From assembly GCA_965226025.1 (NCBI GenBank), contig CBDDCD010000001.1, forward strand, positions 1,612,001 to 1,676,000: 64,000 bases of DNA, written 5' to 3'. Shown one piece after another: positions 59,261-64,000 of the stretch. The notes beneath the pieces were generated by a model. That model searched no databases, was not told the origin of the DNA, and saw only the letters and a program-made list of their open reading frames with translations. Source of the DNA: Moanibacter sp965226025. Lineage in GTDB: Bacteria; Verrucomicrobiota; Verrucomicrobiia; Opitutales; UBA2987. Every line of letters starts with the position of its first letter. The stretch's first letter is position 1. Position numbers and translations under genes: made by a program.

Positions 59261-61077
59261 GAGGCTGTCCCAAATCCGAGAGGATTTGGGTGGAAGCCTG
59301 ATACCGATATCAATCTTCGTCACGTTATGTAGACCACGACATGCCTTCCGTCCTCGGTAGCTTACCTTTTATCCGTTATGCACCTTTCCAGCACCCTTCC
59401 TCTCGCTTTGAGTCGATAGTTCTCCCAAGGAAGCGCCTCTGACTCGATTCTTGGATCCCTATGCCGCCTGCGTTGCCTCTTTCTCATGTTCTTGCGCAAG
59501 TCTCTGCGCGATTTTCCATAGATTGTGGGACAGAACCGACCAGGCCACGCTAAGGTTACGGTTGTCAAAGCCTTTGCTGCGTATCTTGCCCCCGTGCCAT
59601 CGGTTCTTGAGCACTCCGATCCGGCCTTCGGTGCTCCCTCGTCGTCGCTGCAACCGGACAAAGCGCGGCTCCTCCATCCGCTCCTTGAGCTCTTGTGGAT
59701 TGCGGGGCGTAAGGGCGTCAAAAATCCCCTCTGCCTGGAGCCGCTTGCTGGCCGCCTTCGAGGCATAGCCCCGATCCCCACTGATCGCTTCGATCTTCTC
59801 CTCTAAAGCGAAGCCCTTTTGCCTCTCCAGACTTTCCCAAAGCTGCTTCAATTCGCTCGGGGCCTGCCCCCCATACAGTTTCCAGTCCAACAGATATCCC
59901 TCTGCGCTCTCGCATAAATAAAGGGTGTTGCCAAACTCCACCTCCCGATCTGCCTTGCCTCGCACGATGACGTCAATCTCAGGTTCGTAGGCGCTCAGGA
60001 TCTTCTCCTCATTCTTCACCTGCCGCCCCCCTATGATCCGTTCGTGCGCCTGTTTCATGACCTGCGGTATCTGCTCTAACATACCATCCATTCGCTCGAT
60101 GATTCGGCTCGCCTTCTTCTCGGTGTAATCGCTTTGCATCCACATAGCTTCCAATAAGTCACGGTGGCGAAGGGCATGGCCCTCAATCTTCTTGAGCAAT
60201 AGCTTCATCCGCCGCAGGATCCCTTTACGCGCTTTGCCCGCCTCCCGGCGCCGACGCGCATGCGTCATCTCCAGGCACCGTTTGTTCATCTCCCGAGCCA
60301 ATCCCTTTGCTCCCTGGGGCATGCGCTGTTTCATTCCCGCCTGCCGGATCAGACTGATCGCCTTGAGCAGCGTTGCTCCCACATCCTTGAGCAAGACCCA
60401 GTCCACGGGCCAGTGGATGTTCGCTTCCAGGCAAGTGGCGTCGATCAGGCATTCCCTCGTATCGATCGGCTTCTCTAATCCTGCCTCACCACAATGTTCA
60501 GCATTGCCCACCACCTCGGTCATCCTTGCATGCAGCTGTCTCAGATACGCTTCGTCGAAGAATTTCGAATCCCGTTCCAGACTGCTCTTCGATATTTTCC
60601 GGATCCCGTCTACCTCACGCACCCGGCAAAAATTAGCCAGAAGCTCACTGCGTCCCAACTCCTGCGACAGACAACGAAAGGATATCCCTCCGAGTAAATG
60701 ACGCACCACCTCCACCCGTAGCGCTTTTATCGCTCTTAGAGCGCGTCGCTCCCGATCCTTCCCTCCCGCTTCATCCCATCCTTCCAAGGCTTTTACGATC
60801 GCCTCCCTTTCCAGCGAGGAGTCGATCAAAACCCGGTCAATCCGCTCCATTGTTTCCAGAAACACGGTGTAGTCTTTGCATCGAATGACTGGAGTTAGGG
60901 CTGGACGCAGGAAGCTTTGTACGGCAATATTTTTCATGAGAAGGGCGTGCTTTGTATTTGACTAACGCAAGCATAAGCGCCCTTTTTCGCCGGATCGAGT
61001 TTTTTGCAGCTCTATCCGGCCTTTTTTTTGCCCATAACTCATTAAAAATCAATTGTTTCCACCACTGGGACGGGCTC
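59261..61077 (-). mobile_element. 1817-bp insertion sequence, copy C
   Basis: Same ends and length as copies A and B. Flanked by TACATA on both sides (59255-59260 and 61078-61083). Differs from copy A by at least two single bases (60720 and 61000 regions). Confidence 0.92.
59459..60937 (-). CDS. IS transposase, copy C (DDE type)
   Basis: 492 residues, identical in protein sequence to the copies at 10625-12103 and 35733-37211 (see copy A for motifs); one nucleotide difference (CCCGTAGCGC instead of CCCGCAGCGC) is silent. It is intact and its element has clean target duplications, so this is probably a recent insertion. Confidence 0.88.
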   Translation of the reverse strand: MKNIAVQSFLRPALTPVIRCKDYTVFLETMERIDRVLIDSSLEREAIVKALEGWDEAGGKDRERRALRAIKALRVEVVRHLLGGISFRCLSQELGRSELLANFCRVREVDGIRKISKSSLERDSKFFDEAYLRQLHARMTEVVGNAEHCGEAGLEKPIDTRECLIDATCLEANIHWPVDWVLLKDVGATLLKAISLIRQAGMKQRMPQGAKGLAREMNKRCLEMTHARRRREAGKARKGILRRMKLLLKKIEGHALRHRDLLEAMWMQSDYTEKKASRIIERMDGMLEQIPQVMKQAHERIIGGRQVKNEEKILSAYEPEIDVIVRGKADREVEFGNTLYLCESAEGYLLDWKLYGGQAPSELKQLWESLERQKGFALEEKIEAISGDRGYASKAASKRLQAEGIFDALTPRNPQELKERMEEPRFVRLQRRRGSTEGRIGVLKNRWHGGKIRSKGFDNRNLSVAWSVLSHNLWKIAQRLAQEHEKEATQAA

Positions 61078-61146
61078 TACATAGGGTCCATCGGGCTTTC
61101 TGGTATCCAAGCCGAATCGCCAAAGCTTACGATCCTCCTCAGCTGG

Positions 61147-61206
61147 ACTCGCGACAAAGAGCCCCGAAAGGGTGTCATGCTGGCAATATTCGATTCGAGC
61201 TCCTCT
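61147..61206 (+). repeat. Leader-type repeat upstream of the phn-like operon, copy 2 of 2
   Basis: CTCGCGACAAAGAGCCC, GAAAGGGTGTCATGCTGGC and TTCGATTCG, matching 56873-56934. About 145 bp before the phnD-like start. Confidence 0.6.
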
Positions 61207-61351
61207 CAATCAAGTTTACGACAAAGAGAAATGCATCCTGCGCCCCAGCATCCCGTATCTCGAAACTCGCATCCCTTTCCCTCTCCCATCCGCTGCCATC
61301 TTGTCATTCGTTGCTTGCCATTCTGAGACTAAATCTCAATTGAATCGCGGA

Positions 61352-62233
61352 ATGCGTCGTCTCACTACCCTTCTCGCATTTTTGCTCGGCATCCTGGGCG
61401 TTTCCTGCTCCCAGAATGATCAATCCATACCGACAATTACCATCGCGCTGAAACCGGACAAGAATCCCGACCGAATGCTCGAAGAGAGAGCAGCCCTGGA
61501 AGCCTATTTGTCCGGGGAGTTGTCGCGCCCGGTTGAGGTGATCATTCCTCTGAGTTCGGCCGTAATCACGACTGGTTTTGCGAACGGAACCATCGATCTC
61601 GGCTTTCTTAGCTCAACCGAGGCCGCCAAGGCGGTAAACTCCGGAGTGGCCGATCTCCTTGTAGCCGGCGAGATTGATGGAAACCCCTACTACATGAGCT
61701 ACTGGATTTCCCTCAAAGAGAAGCCTTACACCGACATCGAGGAGCTCAGAGGCAACCCCATCGCTTTTTCCAGTCGCACCAGCACATCCGGATTCCTCAT
61801 TCCGGCTTGGGACCTATTCAAGAGAAACCTAATCACCGCCGAAAGAGGCCCCGAGGGATTCTTCGGCAAAGGCAACGTTTACTATGGTGTCGGCTATGTG
61901 TCGGCGGCGAAAAAGGTCCTCAGCGGTGAGGCCGAAGCCGCCGCCGTCAGCTATTACGTACTCGATGAGGACCGTTATCTGACATCGGAACAGCGCTCGC
62001 GACTCAAGAAGATCGCCAGCCAAGGGCCGGTCCCAACCCATACCATTTCTATCAGGCGTACCCTCGGCCCATCCATTCGGGAACGGATGAAAAATGTCCT
62101 GCTCGAAATGAACCAGAAAAATCCACATCTTCGCGATCGCGTTTTCAATTCAAAGCTCGTCGAAGTCGACGCTCATGAGCACCTCAAGGTAACCCAGGAG
62201 GCGTTGTCGATTGTCTCCCGAATGAAATTCTAA
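61352..62233 (+). CDS. PhnD-type phosphate/phosphonate/phosphite ABC substrate-binding lipoprotein
   Basis: 293 residues from the ATG at 61352; the longer frame looks unnatural. Lipoprotein signal LLAFLLGILGVSC. PhnD-like features: ITIALKPDKNPDRMLEERAA, the IDLGFLSSTEAAKAVNSG ligand-site region, SFSSRTSTSGFLIPA-like IAFSSRTSTSGFLIPAWDL, and VSAAKKVLSGEAEAAAVSY. It captures the substrate in the periplasm for the transporter encoded by the next two genes. Substrate may be phosphonate, phosphite or a related anion; not decided by sequence reading. Confidence 0.88.
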   Translation: MRRLTTLLAFLLGILGVSCSQNDQSIPTITIALKPDKNPDRMLEERAALEAYLSGELSRPVEVIIPLSSAVITTGFANGTIDLGFLSSTEAAKAVNSGVADLLVAGEIDGNPYYMSYWISLKEKPYTDIEELRGNPIAFSSRTSTSGFLIPAWDLFKRNLITAERGPEGFFGKGNVYYGVGYVSAAKKVLSGEAEAAAVSYYVLDEDRYLTSEQRSRLKKIASQGPVPTHTISIRRTLGPSIRERMKNVLLEMNQKNPHLRDRVFNSKLVEVDAHEHLKVTQEALSIVSRMKF

Positions 62234-62240
62234 GCTGAGA

Positions 62241-62993
62241 ATGGCACAAAAGCACCTGGGGGAGAAAAGCGGAAAGGGGGTCGATGGAGAACCGGCGCCG
62301 ACGCTGAATATCGAATCCCTAAGTCTGCGCCGGAACGGAAAATGGCTCTTCCGAAACCTCAACCTGGAGGTCAGTTCCGGCTCGTTTGTTGCCATCGTAG
62401 GGCCCTCAGGCGTCGGTAAGACCAGCTTCCTCCACTGTCTCGCCGGTGGATTGGAACCAACCCAGGGACAACTCTACTATCACTTTCCCGACGACATCAG
62501 AAAATCACCGGGTGAAATCAGTCCCCGCCTCGGCTTCATCTTCCAGAACTTCAATCTTATTGAGAACGAGTCCGTTTTGACCAACGTCCTCTCCGGACGC
62601 CTAAGCCGCTACTCCTTCTTGCGTACCCTGCTCGGGTTTCCTCGCGCCGAAAAAGAGGATGCATACTCTATTCTCTTTGACTTGGGAATCGCGCAGTACG
62701 TCCACAACTGGGTCGCCGAGATATCGGGCGGTGAAAAGCAAAGGGTCTGCATCGCTCGAGCCATCTTCCAGAATCCTTGCGTCATTCTCGCCGATGAACC
62801 CGTCTCACAGCTAGATTCCTACTTCACGGGCCGTGTCCTGGGTCGCTTTCGACAAGAAGCGAAAGAGCAGAAGAAAACCGTCTTTTGTGTCCTTCACGAA
62901 CCGAGCCTCGTCAATCGATTCGCCGATCTCGTTCTCAGCTTCAACCCGGAAAGTCCCGAGGACTGGAATCTCAGGAAAGTCTCTCCAAAGTGA
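62241..62993 (+). CDS. PhnC-type ABC transporter ATP-binding protein
   Basis: 250 residues; starts 7 bp after the binding-protein gene. Walker A VGPSGVGKTSFLHCLAG at about 54-70, Q-loop FIFQNFNLIENESVL, signature EISGGEKQRVCIARAIF, Walker B CVILADEPVSQLDS and the switch His in VLHEPSLV. The NLIENESVLTNVLSGRL segment is typical of PhnC. It powers import through the permease downstream, whose GTG start overlaps its stop (GTGA). Confidence 0.92.
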   Translation: MAQKHLGEKSGKGVDGEPAPTLNIESLSLRRNGKWLFRNLNLEVSSGSFVAIVGPSGVGKTSFLHCLAGGLEPTQGQLYYHFPDDIRKSPGEISPRLGFIFQNFNLIENESVLTNVLSGRLSRYSFLRTLLGFPRAEKEDAYSILFDLGIAQYVHNWVAEISGGEKQRVCIARAIFQNPCVILADEPVSQLDSYFTGRVLGRFRQEAKEQKKTVFCVLHEPSLVNRFADLVLSFNPESPEDWNLRKVSPK

Positions 62994-63835
62994 CTGACCC
63001 CGCCCCATCGAGCTCGCCCCCTTCCCCGCCGAGCTTCCCCGCTCTTCCTTGTTACCAGCGTCTCAACCTCATAAATGTCACCTTTCTCATCTTTATTCTC
63101 GCCGCCATTTTCTCCAGCAGCGTCATTCGTGGATCCGGCAGAGACCTGGACTATCTGGCAAACTTCCTCCAATTCACTGCTCATTTCTTCCCGCCCGATC
63201 TAACGGTTCTTGGAGCGACCCTGTCTTCGCTCGTTGAGACCGTCAAAATCGCCGTCATGGCGACGCTCTTCGCCATCGCGATCTCTTTCTTCCTTTCACT
63301 CGGAGCCGCACAGAATCTCGCTCCCCGCGGATTCGTCCTTTTCTTCCGAATGTTCCTCAACCTCGTTCGCACGTTGCCAAGCCTCATCTGGGCGCTCATC
63401 GCCGTTGCTATCGTAGGTTCCAACTCCCTCGCGGGAGTAATTGGCCTCACTTTTTACAGCATAGGATATTTGGGGAAATTTTTCAGCGAAGCCTTCGAAT
63501 CGAGCGACCTCGAGGTTGCGAAATCTCTCCGAACTATCGGAGCCGATCCGGTTCAGGCGTTTCAGTACGGTCTATGGCCCCAGGCAAAACCTCTCATCTG
63601 GAGTTACTCCATATGGATGCTTGAGTATAACATTCGTTCCGCCGCCATTATCGGCTATGTCGGCGCCGGCGGAATCGGAACCCAACTCCAGGTCTACCAG
63701 GAATTCGGACAATGGGATAAGTTCGCCACCGTCCTCCTCTGCATCCTCGTCGTCGTAACCCTGCTCGACCTCCTCGGCGAACGCATCCGACGAAACGTCA
63801 CCAAGAAACTGAGCCGCCGACCGTTGGCCGGTTGA
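62990..63835 (+). CDS. PhnE-type ABC transporter permease
   Basis: 281 residues from the GTG at 62990, overlapping phnC by 4 bp. A Pro/Ser-rich cytoplasmic start, then five to six hydrophobic helices. The permease loop DLEVAKSLRTIGADPVQAFQ and the family pattern NLVRTLPSLIWALIAVAIVG and IIGYVGAGGIGTQL agree with PhnE. Completes the phnD-phnC-phnE unit; no C-P lyase or phosphite dehydrogenase gene follows in the window. Confidence 0.92.
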   Translation: MTDPAPSSSPPSPPSFPALPCYQRLNLINVTFLIFILAAIFSSSVIRGSGRDLDYLANFLQFTAHFFPPDLTVLGATLSSLVETVKIAVMATLFAIAISFFLSLGAAQNLAPRGFVLFFRMFLNLVRTLPSLIWALIAVAIVGSNSLAGVIGLTFYSIGYLGKFFSEAFESSDLEVAKSLRTIGADPVQAFQYGLWPQAKPLIWSYSIWMLEYNIRSAAIIGYVGAGGIGTQLQVYQEFGQWDKFATVLLCILVVVTLLDLLGERIRRNVTKKLSRRPLAG

Positions 63836-63885
63836 ACGGAATATGTTCTGAATCTGGATCACTCAATCCCCGCTCGGCAGAGCGC

Positions 63886-63984
63886 TATGATTTTTTTGGG
63901 CCGGGATTCGGGCGGACTCTGCCCATTCACCACCTTACAAGCGTGTCTTCCAATCCGCCCGACTCTCGGCCCAAAAAAATCATA
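63886..63984. repeat. Palindromic element with 18-bp perfect ends
   Basis: TATGATTTTTTTGGGCCG at left and its reverse complement at 63967-63984, with inner arms CGGGCGGA / TCCGCCCG. About 99 bp. Downstream of the phn-like operon. Confidence 0.8.
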
Positions 63985-64000
63985 TGTGGATCGCCTCCCC

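Overview
The window reads as chromosomal DNA of a free-living, Gram-negative bacterium, probably of the Verrucomicrobiota/PVC type. This is inferred from the style of the bL28, SMC and LptG-like proteins, an outer-membrane tool set (RND efflux, LptG, lipoproteins), the moderate GC content and the heavy load of DUF, GNAT and IS genes. The taxonomic call rests on protein recognition only.

Layout. (1) 1-18.9 kb is an accessory block whose genes nearly all lie on the minus strand: PadR plus a membrane protein with a clear operator palindrome, a RES/Xre toxin-antitoxin pair behind a third unassigned gene, an SDR, three GNATs, methyltransferases, a DUF899 protein, a two-ORF transposon, an 1817-bp IS and an IS256-type IS. 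Several genes are broken (a uridine-kinase-like gene by an in-frame TGA, a methyltransferase by an in-frame TAA, a cut-off TPR gene). (2) 18.9-30.8 kb holds an SDR, a mannose-1-phosphate guanylyltransferase-like gene, ispD, a DUF2784 protein, a broken DUF4338/ISAs1 gene, an HDOD protein, an AGCS symporter, an MFS transporter and a FecR-like protein. (3) 31-37.4 kb has an RND adaptor and pump; the pump is cut at its 3' end by a second 1817-bp IS copy. (4) 37.7-58.6 kb is a housekeeping-rich block: smc, lptG-like, rpiB, tsaD, a thioredoxin-like protein, a CtpA-type protease, rpmB, a hybrid histidine kinase, MEMO/AMMECR1, a PilX-like protein, a two-domain PPK2, a Bcp peroxiredoxin, an M48-like protein with a changed active site and tRNA-Arg(CCG). 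(5) 59.2-63.9 kb has a third IS copy and a phnD-phnC-phnE-type ABC transport operon.

The most striking feature is a set of dispersed palindromic elements outside the genes. The main family (about 45-125 bp, ends CTAGGAATCTGTCGG / CCGACAGATTCCTAG) occurs about 17 times from 18.9 to 56.1 kb and nowhere in the first 18.9 kb. Its terminal CTAG lies exactly at the ends of many genes and supplies TAG stop codons on either strand, sometimes for two convergent genes at once. Other copies abut or supply gene starts (ispD, the FecR-like gene). Further families include a ~135-bp element (four copies), a ~337-bp inverted pair, a ~50-bp hairpin element (three copies), ~83-bp inverted repeats (two copies) and 12-bp periodic repeats. 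Two tiny perfect palindromes sit at the break points of truncated genes, one of them made of two copies of the same IS end.
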